In this document: positions 25,264 to 36,466 of the stretch, in pieces | How positions within the stretch are numbered: the stretch's first letter is position 1 | How the letters are laid out: every line of letters starts with the position of its first letter | Assembly: GCF_016545825.1 (NCBI RefSeq) | Contig: NC_052614.1 | Coordinates: 57,109,864 to 57,173,863, forward strand | Length of the DNA: 64,000 nt | Direction of reading: 5' to 3' | Source of the DNA: Eucalyptus grandis | Lineage: Eukaryota; Streptophyta; Magnoliopsida; Myrtales; Myrtaceae | The notes under the pieces: model-generated | Database searches by the model: none | What the model saw: only the letters and a program-made list of their open reading frames with translations | Told to the model about the DNA's origin: nothing | Made by a program: the position numbers and the translations under genes

Positions 25264-26916
25264 TGACAAATTAATAAAGGGTTTGTATGATTTGTAGAGT
25301 AATACATGTGAGGTAGTTTGTTGATTATTCATTGATTTAGTAGTAGGATTCAGACATAAAGAATATTTATGTTGATAGAATTTTTATTTGGTCTACTATC
25401 TCATCGCAAAGGTCGAGGGTTCAAACCCTCTTGTTGCTAAAGTGTCTGAAGTGGGGGGTCCTGGGCTAGCCTCTCCCGAGGTTTACGTCTAAATAGCGAC
25501 TTGTAGTGAAGCCCAACGGTGTCACCAGGCACTAGAGGGTCGTGTGATCCCCAAAGGGTGATCTCCGGCGGTTCCTCGATTAAAAAAAAAAAGAATTATT
25601 TACGCTTTAATGTATAATTAACATGTTGAAAGTTTCTACTACATAGCTATCTTGAAACACACATGTCACATGTTCAATGTTAAATCCGTTGGAAAAATTT
25701 ACATTGGTATTAAAATAATTATAATCCTTAGTGAATTAGGCATATGCTCATTCAACATTGATATATATAAAATATGAATGGAAATGAGAATGTCGTGAAC
25801 TCAAAGGTTTCAGATATAAGCTTTGTCTTAAGCAAGAAAAGAACTTTCGTGTATGAGATATGAGATATCATTCTATACATGAAGTAGAGCTTAGTAAAAT
25901 TTAATGTGATTGCAGGATTTATTCAATTTTAAAAAGAAGATGAAATGCAAAATACTTACTAGACATACTATTTAATAACAAACACCATCTAAATTACTAC
26001 CGAAAATACAAAGAAATGTGTCTATTAGAATAGACTATCTTGAGAAGAGGTGTCTGCATTTATTTTATTTAAAAAATATATTCATCTCTACTGAGCTTGT
26101 TTCCTATATTTGTCAAATTATATTTGGTGGTTGGTGCTACTAGAGGGTGAGATGAAAAGAGAACATATGAGAAAGAATTTTGTTACACTTCTAACAATTT
26201 ATCGATGCTTATCTTTAATTGTGTTTCTTTTGCAATTAGCAAAGAGTACTGAAAATTGCTGTTTTTGTGACAAGGGTCTTTCTAGTTCCCCCCTTGTTTA
26301 TGTTGTCTGAGGTGCTCTGTCACGCAATAGATAACATATCTGAATTCTGCATTATGCCATCTGAGAGATCTTATATTGGGCAAGCTTATCCTTTTGTCGG
26401 TATTCCTCATGCTAGGATGCTTCTGCCTCTTAACCTGGCAGCGGCAGAAGGGCCCGTTCATGTAAATGCTAGGCAGTATCACGAGATTTCGAGACGAAGA
26501 CAAGCACGTGCTAAGCTTGAAAAGCAAACATCAAAGTTAGAAAAGTGAATTGCCTTTTTTATGCATGTTGATTTGGAAGCTCCTTCCGGACTTTGCCAGT
26601 TATAAAAATTAATTATAAAGCTCTTTTTTTTTTTTTTTGAAGGTGTTCTGCTTGTGTTTGCTTCCATAGCCACATGCTATACTGTCATTAGATGCTTTTT
26701 TAGGAAATTCTATTTTGTGGGAAATAGTCTGACTACAACCCCATTTGGTTCGGCTTTGGGAATGAGCTTTGGAATTCTAAAGTCCATTGGTCAAATGTAA
26801 ACGTGTTTGGTTTGATTTTTGGGGCAACTTTGGCAAGATGCAATTGCATCTCCAAAGGACTCTAAGGGCCCTTAGTTCAAAGCAGGTCTAGAGGTCCTTT
26901 GGGAACTTACATTTTC
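25264..26916. repeat. IR-B right arm (inverted duplication)
   Basis: Reverse complement of 15210-16865. Its outer end lies inside a fold-back element (26735-27385), so the breakpoint of the duplication falls within a mobile element. It carries a SINE and an NF-YA-like exon. Confidence 0.93.
25377..25597 (+). mobile_element. tRNA-derived SINE (right-arm copy)
   Basis: A pol III B box (GGTTCAAACCC, 25418-25428) lies near the 5' end. A GC-rich body follows and ends in an A-run (about 25582-25592). GAATTTTTAT before and GAATTATTTA after may be the decayed target-site duplication. The size of about 215 bp and this layout fit plant tRNA-derived SINEs. The 5' end is uncertain because the A box is weak. 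Confidence 0.62.
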
Positions 26917-27780
26917 TAAATGCAAGTTTCGGTTACTGTTCATCTTCTCCGATGGAGAAGCCGGTCGGAGGTCAACGATCGCCGGCCAAGGGGTCGCACG
27001 TGCCGGCGACCGCCGCCCCGAGGGTCGCTCGACCCCAACAACCGTCGTCGGACCTTAGGCGGCCGCTTGGGTTGCGCTTAGGCGATCGTCGCCTGGGTCG
27101 CCCGACCCCGGCGACTGTCTAGGGGCCAGATCTAGCCATCCGGCCACCAAATCCGATGGTTCGGTGGCGGACTTCAAAAAAAAATATACAATTTTTTTGT
27201 TTTTTAATTTAATAAAATTTATTTACAAATGTAAATTTTACCAAACGATATTTTGGCCAAAGTTGTTTCTCAATGTAAGTTTTACCAAACTTTATTTGCA
27301 TTTTGGAAAACCCCATTCACCCAAAGGTATTTGCATTTTTGCAAATGCATTCCCCAAAAGCCGAATCAAATGGGCCCTACATGCTCCATCTTTGTTACAG
27401 CTTTTGTAGCTATCTCAGCATTTAATTCATTGGGGATAAACTTAATTGATATCTATTCTTTGCTCGTTCTCTGATATGGTGTCGTTCCTCTCCCTTGTCT
27501 TGGTTTAATTGGATCTACAGCCATATCTTCATGAGTCGCGGCATCAGCTGCCATGAGAAGAGCCGAGAGGAAGTGGAGGCCTGTTTCTTGATCCACGTAA
27601 AATCAATGCTTCGAATGATGTAGCTGAAGAGAATGGCACAAATTCTGTTCATGCTTTATCTCCCAATCTGCCGTTCATTGGGCTCTGTTTGGCACCTGAC
27701 TCCTCTGAAATCTGGAATTCATCTAGTAGTCACATGACTGGAAGGTCGGTGGTGTCAATAGTTCAATGTGATCGAGTTTT
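26300..27780 (+). pseudogene. NF-YA-like CCAAT-binding subunit, partial and frameshifted
   Basis: Penultimate exon, about 26300-26537: [19 protein letters not shown], then [20 protein letters not shown], which is the conserved NF-YB/NF-YC interaction helix (family consensus VNAKQYxxILRRRQxRAK). After an intron of about 1 kb holding a fold-back element, the last exon starts after CTACAG at 27521 with PYLHESRHQ, the DNA-binding motif. It continues through a one-base loss before AMRRA and a one-base gain before RGSGG. The net frame is restored, but a TGA is read between, so the DNA-binding part is interrupted. A serine-rich tail follows to about 27770. No N-terminal exons are visible. The gene family is clear; function is unlikely. 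Confidence 0.8.
26735..27385. mobile_element. Fold-back (MITE-like) element in the NF-YA intron
   Basis: The left end, CCCCATTTGGTTCGGCTTTG, pairs with the right end (CAAAAGCCGAATCAAATGGG at about 27355-27375). Inner words such as TTGGCAAGATGCAATTGCAT and TTTGCAAATGCATT also pair loosely. The centre (26945-27150) is very GC-rich. No transposase is present. IR-B ends inside it, and the left IR-B arm carries only its left half (15210-15395). Confidence 0.65.
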
Positions 27781-27785
27781 CAAGA

Positions 27786-29669
27786 AATCCAAACCGAACC
27801 AAATTATAGGGGTGAGCGGCTGAATCAAACCAAATCGCAATCTGAACTGAATACGACCCAAATGAAATTCGATTTGGTTTAGTTTTCTTCTTCTTTCTTT
27901 TTCTTTTTTTTTTTTTATGAGAAAAACTGTTGACAAGAATGCATTTTAGTCTCTAAGCGAGCAATTACCCTTAAAAATATTTTTTTCCCTAAAAAAAATG
28001 AATATATGTAAAAGCTATGTATGTGCTTCTTCTTTTATCTAGTTTCCTCTGGCTCATGAATTACTGTTCTTAACGAGAAATTTTCATACATGATAGTAGT
28101 ATATATACTAGACTGAATTTTGGTATGGAAATAAATATGAGTTACATGTGAATCTTGCTCCACTAAATCTGACAACCTGATTGACCTTTAGCAAATGTAT
28201 TAGCCACTTGAAATACTTGCTCATGTTGGTCCATGCTGCTTTTATTTACCGTCCTTGGAATTCAATCATTTATCCATCACGTCATGTCTGTACTCATTTG
28301 TGGAATTTATAGTTCATCTTTATCATTTCGTACATAGTGGACTAGTCCATTCTTAACTATTCCAAAACCTAATGAATATGTGGCCTCTTTCTCCATTATT
28401 TGTGTACCTCCTCCACTTTTTTATGGGGCCATCGACAATGGTCGGCAGATAACTTACAAAATCGAAATGCTTGAGGATGTAACTCAACTAATATCAAGAT
28501 AAGCATCAAGACCAAATGAATCTTCATTCGACAGATCAATCAAATCAGTACTTTTAAAAGCTCGATTGTTTAATGACGATGCTATGAAGGACTGACTCAA
28601 TGTTTACTCTTAATAGGCGTGAAGGACGAGGGAGACCGCCGTAAGTAAATGAATAAAGAGGGAGGTTCGTCACTTGCATTACATTGCTTAACCTTGACTT
28701 GTTCATGCTATCATCCACGGCCATTTAAATGTTTTATAAACTAAATTTTTATATTGCATTGAAGAATTTTCCTTTTTGTCAATGTTTGCGACAGGAACGG
28801 TGCATGAATCGATGGTAATTTTGATTATCTTTTTGATACCTGTAAAAAGTCTAGTTTCCTACGATATGCACGCAACTTAAGATTTTCTTTCGAAGTACAA
28901 AAGACACAGCGAAATAGGAGTTTCCTTCTTCATTTTCATTTCGATATACTACTATATTCTTTTTCATATTTTAATTAATTAAGCCAATAAATTGATATGT
29001 TACAGGTTAGTTAAAATTTATTTACTTGACTATTTAGCTATAGTGATGGATGGTGACAATTGATTAAGTGACACTTTTCATCAATCAAATGCGATTTTGT
29101 ATTTCAAATGCTGGTACAAGCCTAATTTGAAGCCGTTGGATTTAAATCAATCCATGGCAAATCTAACAAACTGGCGATTCCAAAAACAAACCAAAACTTT
29201 TTCTCTAGTTTTAGCTCGACCACAAAGTGATCAAACTTCTGCAAAACAATTTTTCAAGATGGATCGAGGGTTAAGGTGTGTTTAAAAGGCATGCCAGCTT
29301 TTGAGACCAAAATGTGAGATAGAAAATGTTACTTCAACCTAAATGATAGGGAAACTAAAGCATGTGAAAAGTAAAGTGTGAAGATTAAAATTGAAGGAAA
29401 CCGAAAGGAAAGTTCTGAAATCAAAGGAAAATTAGAGCGGTGACCATTGAAATTAAAATTAAAGTGCAAGCACTGTAAAAGAAATCACTAAGAAACTTCA
29501 TTGAAATTGAGATATCCTCAATGTTACAAACACATTGATGCTAATTTGCAAACATTGAAATGAAAGCTACACCATTATTTAAAATGCATATGAAGAATAA
29601 CAACCTTAAAAACTAAAAAATGAAATTGAAAGACGTTAGTTCAATATAGAAAATGCTTCAAAGGAAAAT
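27786..29669. other. No supported gene
   Basis: AT-rich sequence with a small inverted pair (AACCGAACCAAAT near 27795 against ATTTGGTTTAGTT near 27875). No coding motif, RNA gene or longer repeat was recognised. Confidence 0.5.
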
Positions 29670-29776
29670 TTAGCAGAGTTTTGGCAGAGCTTGAGCGACC
29701 CTCTCTCTCCGTGTCCTTTCTATTTATACTCCTGGGATTACCTTCAAGGGTTATCAAATTCATGTGTGACCCTCCT

Positions 29777-29786
29777 CTCTAGCCGC
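29777..29786. repeat. Target-site duplication, left
   Basis: CTCTAGCCGC is repeated exactly at 30888-30897. Both copies flank the fold-back element. Confidence 0.8.
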
Positions 29787-30887
29787 GAGTGCGGGACACC
29801 TGAAGTGCCATAACTTGGCACGCCGGGACACTTAAGTGCCATAACTTTAAAATGGTACACTTAAGTGCCATCATCGGAGTAAAATGGGACACTTAAGTGC
29901 CACTCCGGCGAAAATCCGGCCAAATGGCTGATGTGGCAATTTTCTCAAGAAGTTTAGTCCAAAACGGCGTCGTTTTGCACGCCGACGTGGCGGAGAAAAC
30001 GCAAAACGACGCCGTTTCGTATCTACGTGTAAATAATAATATAAAAATTAATTAAATTATAAAGTATTCAAAAAATTAAAAAAAAGAGAAAAATTAAAAA
30101 AATTAAGAAAAATTTAAAAGTTTTAAAAATTAAGAAAAATTAAAAAAGGGGGGAGGTCGAACGGGCGGGCCGAGGGCTGAGCCCTCGCCGCCGTTGCCTC
30201 CCGCCGTCGCCGGAAGGGCCGGCGACGGAGGGGGAGGGTCGGCCGGGGTCGCCCCCCGGCCGATCGGACGGCGAGGGTCGCGACCCCCGCCCGGATCTCG
30301 GACGAGGGTCGTGGCCCTCGCCACGATCCGGCGAGGGCTCGTAGCCCTCGCCGCCGTCGGTCGGCCGGCGACCCCGCCGACCCTCCCCCTCCGTCGCCGG
30401 CCCTTCCCGGCGACGGCGGGGAGGCGCGGTGGTGAGGGCTCGGCCCTCCCGCCCCCGACCTCCCCCTTTTTTAATTTTTTAAAATTTTCTTATTTTTTTA
30501 AATTTTTAAATTTTTTTAAATTTTTTAAATTTTTTTTAATTTTTAAAATTTTCTTTTTTTTTTTAATTTTTTTAATTTTTTAAAATTAAAATTTTTAAAA
30601 TTTTCTTTTTTTAATTTTTTTTTTTTAATTTTTTAAAATTAAAATTTTTAAAATTTTCTTTTTTTTTTTAAAAATTTTTATGCGATTTGGAGCTCCGGCG
30701 AGCCATGTAGGCAAAAAAATAATAATAAAATATTGCCACGTAGGATTTCCGGCAAGGGTCGCCGGAGGTGGCACTTAAGTGTCCCACTCGAAAAAAAAAA
30801 AAAAGTGGCACTTAAGTGTACCGTTTTGAAGTTATGGCACCTAGTGTCCGGCGTGCACAAGTTATGGCACTTGTGGTGGACTTCGCC
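29787..30887. mobile_element. Near-palindromic Mutator-like fold-back element
   Basis: The whole 1.1 kb is close to a perfect inverted repeat. The outer ~90 bp pair (AAGTGCCATAACTT...CACTTAAGTGCCA on the left, its complement on the right). AT-rich segments then pair, and the GC-rich core (30150-30470) pairs about a centre near 30330, with GCCGTCGCCGG and GGCCGGCGACGGAGGGGGAG in both arms. A flanking 10 bp direct repeat (CTCTAGCCGC) fits the 9-10 bp target duplications typical of Mutator-like elements. The undisrupted form of the site is recognisable from the paralogous segment near 22825. No transposase is present, so it is non-autonomous. Open frames in the GC core are by-products of composition. 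Confidence 0.83.
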
Positions 30888-30897
30888 CTCTAGCCGC
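30888..30897. repeat. Target-site duplication, right
   Basis: Exact copy of 29777-29786 (CTCTAGCCGC). Confidence 0.8.
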
Positions 30898-31780
30898 TTT
30901 ATATTTCCAAGATTTGCTCTATTTTCACGATTTTAGTAACTCCTAAGGCAATCGTGTGTCCCGTAATAAATTGCACTTTCATTTGTGATTTAATCTAATT
31001 ATGTAACCATTCAAGCACTTAATTCAAATGGGTCCAGGTACTCGTTTCCTTAGTACGATCGAAATGATAGCCTATACACCTCAAATCCATGTGAGGTCAA
31101 AAAATTTCCAGATGAAGTTAAACCGGATAAGCTCCATATCGAAGTTGGGCTTAATATGACTTGACTCCTCATAATTAGCTCTGCTCTCCTAACTCATATA
31201 GATAATTGAATCACTCTTCGGCATCTCGGCCATAAATTATCACCAACAGAAGCTAAAGAATAATGTTGTAAAAATTTCTAGAAGAGGCGGTGCTGAAAAA
31301 TTAAGAGCACCAATGAGAGTAGTGGTAGTATATTAAGAACTATCATTTTCATTTCTCTGCTTTACTAACAATTTATCTTACTGCATTTCATGCTATATTT
31401 CCACCAATGAAAATGTTTCATCACGCGATTGATAAAGCTACTTTTAATCTTTAAAATGAGCCGACCAACAAAGACCAAGTTAGTCTTGGTCGTCTTCACT
31501 TCTAGTGAGGGTTCACACATTATTAGTTTGTATCGAAAACTTCCACTCAATTCTAGCCCCATAGACCCTCCTTTTTCTTTAGAGAGAGACTTTTTTTTTT
31601 TTCGGTCTCACTCAATCTATTATGTACAGTAAGTGCATAGTAGGTGCACAGTGTTGCTACACGCATAAAAGATTGGAAAAAAAAAAAAAGAAATTTGCAC
31701 CCCTAATATGGACATAATTACAGATCCCATCCCCTGTATTTCCCAAGTTACTCTTTACATCCTGAAACTAATATCTTTGC

Positions 31781-32539
31781 ATTTAAATTTTCTACGTGTA
31801 TTGGAATGCGCGGTGATTTTGTTGGGATTATAGGGGGTGGTTGGTTTAGTCTTCGCTCTCCACCTGAAGACATTATATAATTTCTATGGACTGCGTGGTG
31901 ATTTTTCTTTTCATTTATTTCTTGTGTTTGGGTTTAAAAAAGCTTTGGAATGCCAAGTGAGTCTCTATAGAGCCTAATATGTAGTACATTGCAGAAAAGT
32001 AAAAGACTAATGAGAGCATATACTGGAAACCAGAGTTCTGTTTGTTGGATGAAAAGAGGTTTTGGTTCCCTCGTAGTTCATTCTACGTCTCACAAAGTCA
32101 GTGGCCAAATTAAGAACCATCCCAAAATTGAGGATTACAATACCACGTGACCCGCTCCTCTTTATTTGCCGTTGATACGCATGACCTTTTACATCCATAA
32201 AAAATTACATTAAAAGGGAACGCACGATCTTTCAGTTTAGAGGAACCAAACGACATGGCGTGTTGATTGGAAGGAAACAGCGCAGGCGTTTGGCAGTGAA
32301 TGTCTTTATTTCCCAGGGAGTCTTTAAAAATTTCCCTATCTTGTTAAAAAGTCTTGGACAGCTTCACCGGTGTCCACTTGCTAATGCACAACTTTAGGTG
32401 GGAAGGAGTTTTGCTAACATAATAATTGTTGGATTACTTCTTGTGAGAATAACAACTTATTGTGAGTCCCAAATTCTTGAAAGAGTGAATCTCATAATAA
32501 TCTATAATTATCTGTTATTTGGTTTTTTTTGTACTCTTA
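31781..32539. other. No supported gene
   Basis: AT-rich sequence between the segmental repeat and the WAKL cluster. No recognisable coding motif. Confidence 0.5.
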
Positions 32540-32870
32540 AGTACAAAGTGCAATTAAGTCCTTAATCTTTCAATTGGCTCTATAAGTCCAAAACCTTCTT
32601 CAAAAAGTGCGATAAAATATTTCAACAAATAATACCTAAAATTGCCCACACATCACTCAAAAAAATGGCATCATCCTTAAATTGCACTGTTCAACCTAAT
32701 TTTAGGAGTTAATTGTAATTCTTTTTTTTAAATAAATGTCGTGTACTTAATTGAACCAATGATTATGACTCGATTGCACTTGTTGCTAAAGGCTATGGAC
32801 TTGATTAAACCACTTGAATGGGTCATAATTTAATTGCATTACATACATAAGATTTAGTATTTGTGGTGCG
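32540..32870. mobile_element. Small fold-back element upstream of WAKL copy 1
   Basis: The left part (GTGCAATTAAGTCC, CCAAAACCTTCTTCAAAAAG) and the right part (GACTCGATTGCAC, GGACTTGATTAAACC) are inverted relatives. A homologous element lies at the same place upstream of WAKL copy 2 (35960-36280). Confidence 0.6.
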
Positions 32871-33051
32871 ACTTTACCCCTCAAGGAAGCATCCTCAAAA
32901 ATACCAGAAAGTGACGGAACTGGACTAAAGTTACGCGTATAGTACATGAATGTTCTTGCCTTTTTCCGCTTAAATAGCAATATTAAGGGACTCAGCCCGT
33001 ATCCCCCTTCTCCGTAGATTTTGGTCCCAGCATATACGGAACGTGAAAATC

Positions 33052-33830
33052 ATGTCCAAGTCGGTGTTTCAAATTCCTTTGCTTCTGGTTTCCCTCACGG
33101 TACAAGCATCAGGAGCTGCACCTCGACATACAAGGATTGGCTGTAAAGAAAAATGTGGAATCAGCACCATTCCATTCCCCTTCGGAATAGGAGCCGGTTG
33201 TTTCTTGAATAACTGTTACGAGATCAACTGCCAGAAAAACAACACGGTCATCCTAAATAAGATTGGATTGTGAGTTCTTAACATTTCACTCCCTGATTAC
33301 CTTGGATCCGTGAACGGCATGATTAGCGTCCGTCTTCTTTTAGTTTACTCAAATGCAAGCTGCGGGGGTGACGGACGTGTGCAGATGAATTTGAAAGGAA
33401 GTCAATTTTTCTTCTCTTCGACTAGGAACGTCTTGATATCGGTGGGTTGCAACACCCTGGCGATAGTAAGTACTCCAGAATCAGCTGTTGCCGGTTGCAG
33501 GTTGAAATGTGCTGGAACGGATACCAACATTAGCCGGTCTAGTGCTTGTTCTGGAGGAATGATTGCAGCCGGACTACACTCCCCTTTAACACCTTCAGGG
33601 CTTTAGTATGGATTTTAAAGTAAAAGGTGAACATCAGGGGTGCAAGCACGCTTTCTTGAGGTCTGACTTTACAGGTTTATATCATTTGAAATTGAATGAG
33701 GCCGTTCTAGGGGTGCTGGAACGGGGGATTGCGAACAACACTGACTATGGACGTGACTTAGTTGCAGGATCGCGTACTAAGTTGGGTCCCTGTGACTCCG
33801 GCATGGTCAAAGAGCCAACCCGTCTCGCAG
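33052..33830 (+). pseudogene. WAKL copy 1: ectodomain exon, broken
   Basis: Starts at ATG 33052 with a hydrophobic signal peptide (FQIPLLLVSLTVQASGA). It continues into a wall-associated-receptor galacturonan-binding-type domain with CGISTIPFPFGIGAGCFLN and NASCGGDGR. A TGA at about 33271 follows KIGL, where the paralogues read KIGLRVLNIS. A frameshift at about 33560 follows SACSGG, where the paralogues have GRDGCCQ. Downstream frames continue the homology (GCKHAFLRSDFTGLY). No kinase exons follow. It is a dead tandem copy of the ectodomain exon, about 3.4 kb upstream of the intact one. Confidence 0.88.
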
Positions 33831-34129
33831 GATTGCGGAAAAGGGTGATAACTCTTAACACTAAGAGAACAATTTCGAGATTGAGATGGGCGACTCAAAT
33901 TATGCAATTGTAATCGGAGTGGTATTCATCTCAATACCAAATCTAATGTCATTAACAGGGTCCTCGACAAAGGATTCTGAAAACTGATCTATGTTGATGA
34001 CGCTCCATTCTTTCTCAAAACAAAATGACGACAAACTTATGTCCCCAGCAATGGGAAAAATTACACTCGGCTTCTTAGATTGATGTACTCTACCCATCAA
34101 GCTTTGATATTCCTATCCTCGGGGAAGCA

Positions 34130-34275
34130 TCCCCAGAGATGCTAGGAAGTAACAGAGCTGGAAAAATTATGTGTACAATACATGAAAATTAAGGAAACCA
34201 GCCATAGCCCCTTTCTCCATAGGTTTAAGTCCATCAACTTACCAGACGTGAAAATCATGTCCTTCGTTGCGGGGG
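34130..34275 (+). pseudogene. WAKL relic: promoter and start codon only
   Basis: The sequence resembles the 130 bases upstream of the other WAKL starts (GAAGTAACAGA, TACATGA, CTTTCTCCAT, CGTGAAAATCATGTCC). Homology stops about 10 bases after the ATG at 34257. It is a promoter-plus-ATG stub left by a deletion or unequal exchange within the signal-peptide region. Confidence 0.7.
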
Positions 34276-34399
34276 AGACTCCTCATGGTCACAATGTGCA
34301 ACTTTTTGTGACTTAACGTTCTTTAGATATTGGCCAAAAATTTTCTTTGGGTTAAAATATTAAGCAAGACTTAATCTTTATATTAAAAAAAAAAAAAAT

Positions 34400-34995
34400 A
34401 GGGAGAGAATCACTCAAAAGTCCTAAACTTATTGCGATTGTGCCAATTTAATCCATTCAGACAATTTTCACCAGCGAACACTAACGTGGACAATTTATAA
34501 TAATATTTTTTGATTTTTTTATTAATTTTTATTTTTCCTTTTTGTCCTTTTCTTTTTTTCTCTTCTTTCTTCTTTTGCTTCTTTTCCCATGGTGGCCGGC
34601 GAGGCTTGCTAGCCACTAGGCGAGGACCGCAAGTGAGGCGGCTTTGCCTAGATCCAAGCAAGGGCCGAGGTCCTCATTAGCAGTCGCCAAGGGCTTCATG
34701 GCCATTGCCTAGTGGTCGGCAAGCCTCACTAGAGCCTCATTGGCCACTGTGGAGGAAAAAAGCAAAAGAAGGAAGAAAAGGAAAAAGGAAAATAAAAAAT
34801 TCAAAAAAATTCAAAAAAATAAAATATTATTAAATATTATCAATGTCAATGCTGACCAGTTAAAATTGGCTGGATGGATCAAAACTAGCACAATTACAAA
34901 AGATTTGGAATTGAATTGGCAAAAAGAAATGTTTAGGATTCATTTGGTATAATTGTAATAGGTTTAGAATTTTTTTGGTAATTTTCCCAAAAAAT
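34400..34995. mobile_element. Fold-back (MITE-like) element
   Basis: The left end (CCTAAACTTATTGCGATTGTGC, 34421 on) is an inverted relative of the right end (about 34850-34985, where GTATAATTGTAATAGGTTTAG occurs on the plus strand). The GC-richer centre (34585-34750) also pairs about its middle (GGCGAGGCTTGCTAGCCACTAG with CTAGTGGTCGGCAAGCCTC). It is the same family as 22040-22655 and encodes no protein. Confidence 0.7.
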
Positions 34996-35959
34996 AGGCT
35001 CTCTTGTCTCTCTGTCCCCTCATCACTGAAAATAAAAAATAAAAATGCCAAGGGTTCAGAATAATTTATGCAGTATGATCCAAAGCATTAGCAAATTAAT
35101 TAGAGTATTTTAAAGCAAAAATCATTTTAGTTTTCTTCAATCTAAGTGCATGGGACACAACGTCTTCCATTGTGGAAGCGAAAAAACATGCCACGTGATT
35201 CACGTTCATCTTCTACTTTTTTCTGGAGGGCCGCCAACAATATTCCCAAGTGCTGTTATGGATGGCTTGCGCAAATAAAGTTTTGGGCTTGTTCCACGAT
35301 GTACCGCACTCGAGAAAAATGAAAGTGATTTTTGCTTCAACAATGAGAGATACGACACTCCAACATCGCACCACGATTAAAGAAATTAGAAAGCAATCAC
35401 TTTCACTTTAATAAAAGTGAGCTTTGCTTTCACTTTTCTAGATTGAAAAGATGCCAACACCCATTTCATTAGTTGTAGGATAAATTAGTCCGATGATTTT
35501 GCCATTCAAAAAGAGATTTTTGTTGTGAAAAGCGGTTTTCCTTCTCAAAAAGGAGAGGAAAAAAAAAAGTTGGAACATGAGAGCTAGGTCATCGAAAGTT
35601 GTTTCATTTGAGACAACGATTTGAATGTGTTCATCTTGATAGAGCAAAAATTATTAAACTAATACTTACTCCAAAAAATTATTGAATGGATATAACTCTG
35701 CTTCCTGGCGTTAAAAATTATCGAGTAGAATCATTTTTTTTTCTTTGCTCAGTTTTAATGTGTTTAAAGGGATCTACAACAAAAGATCTTGAAGAGCCAC
35801 CCATCTAGATAATGTTCCCAGTTTTTCTCATGAAAAAAAAAAACGATGACTAAATTATCTAACAAACAATTGGAGAAGTCACAATTGGCTACTTTAATTA
35901 GTGTTCTCCACCTATGAAGCTTTGACATTTCTGTTCTTAAGGAAAGGCGGACAAGAAGT
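34996..35959. other. No supported gene
   Basis: AT-rich intergenic sequence in the WAKL cluster; nothing recognisable. Confidence 0.5.
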
Positions 35960-36280
35960 CCAAAATCTTGTATATCGAATACAATCAAGTCTTAAATTCA
36001 ATTAAGTCCCAAACCTTCTTCAAAAGTGCAATTGAATCTTTTTAATGAACAATATCTAAAATTGTTTCATGTCACTGAAAAAGTATTTATAAATTGCACT
36101 TTTCAACATAATTTTAGGATTTAATTGCATTTTTCAATAAAGGTAGAGGAATTAATTTAATCAGTTGAAAAGTAAAGTACTTAAACTGCATTGTTTGCTA
36201 AAGGTTCAGGACTTGATCGAAACAATTTAAAAATTTAGGATTGAATTACATCCATATAAGATTTCGGACATTTAAGACTA
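35960..36280. mobile_element. Small fold-back element upstream of WAKL copy 2
   Basis: Homologous to 32540-32870 (shared AAGTCC...ACCTTCTTCAAAAGTGC and trailing GATTGAATTACATCC-like words). It lies about 190 bases upstream of the copy 2 start, as its partner does for copy 1, so it was carried along in the tandem duplication. Confidence 0.6.
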
Positions 36281-36394
36281 GTAATGCAATTTCTTTCCCT
36301 AAGGGAAACCTCTCAGAGATATTAAGAAGTAACAGATGGAATAAAGTTATGCGTACGGTACATGAGAGATTTCCCTTTTCCACTTCAACAAGAA

Positions 36395-36400
36395 TATAAA
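36395..36400 (+). promoter_or_regulatory. TATA box of WAKL copy 2
   Basis: TATAAA lies 67-72 bases upstream of the ATG at 36467, in a region conserved with copy 1 and with the relic. This places the transcript start near 36425-36430. Confidence 0.55.
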
Positions 36401-36466
36401 GGGACTCCGCCCATACCTGCTTTCTCCATTAATTTTTGGTCCATGCACTTACGAAAGTTGAAAATC

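Larger units (their letters stand above)
29670..31780. repeat. Segmental direct repeat, copy 2
   Basis: Diverged direct copy of 22690-24360, 7 kb away in the same orientation. It has only one unit of the ~230 bp array (about 31340-31520) and is split by the Mutator-like fold-back element at 29787-30887. Confidence 0.8.

Noticed and set aside
30130..30583. Pro/Arg-rich open frames of 64 and 129 codons
   Set aside because: They lie in the palindromic GC core and AT arms of the Mutator-like fold-back element. The second ends in a run of Phe/Lys from poly-T/A.
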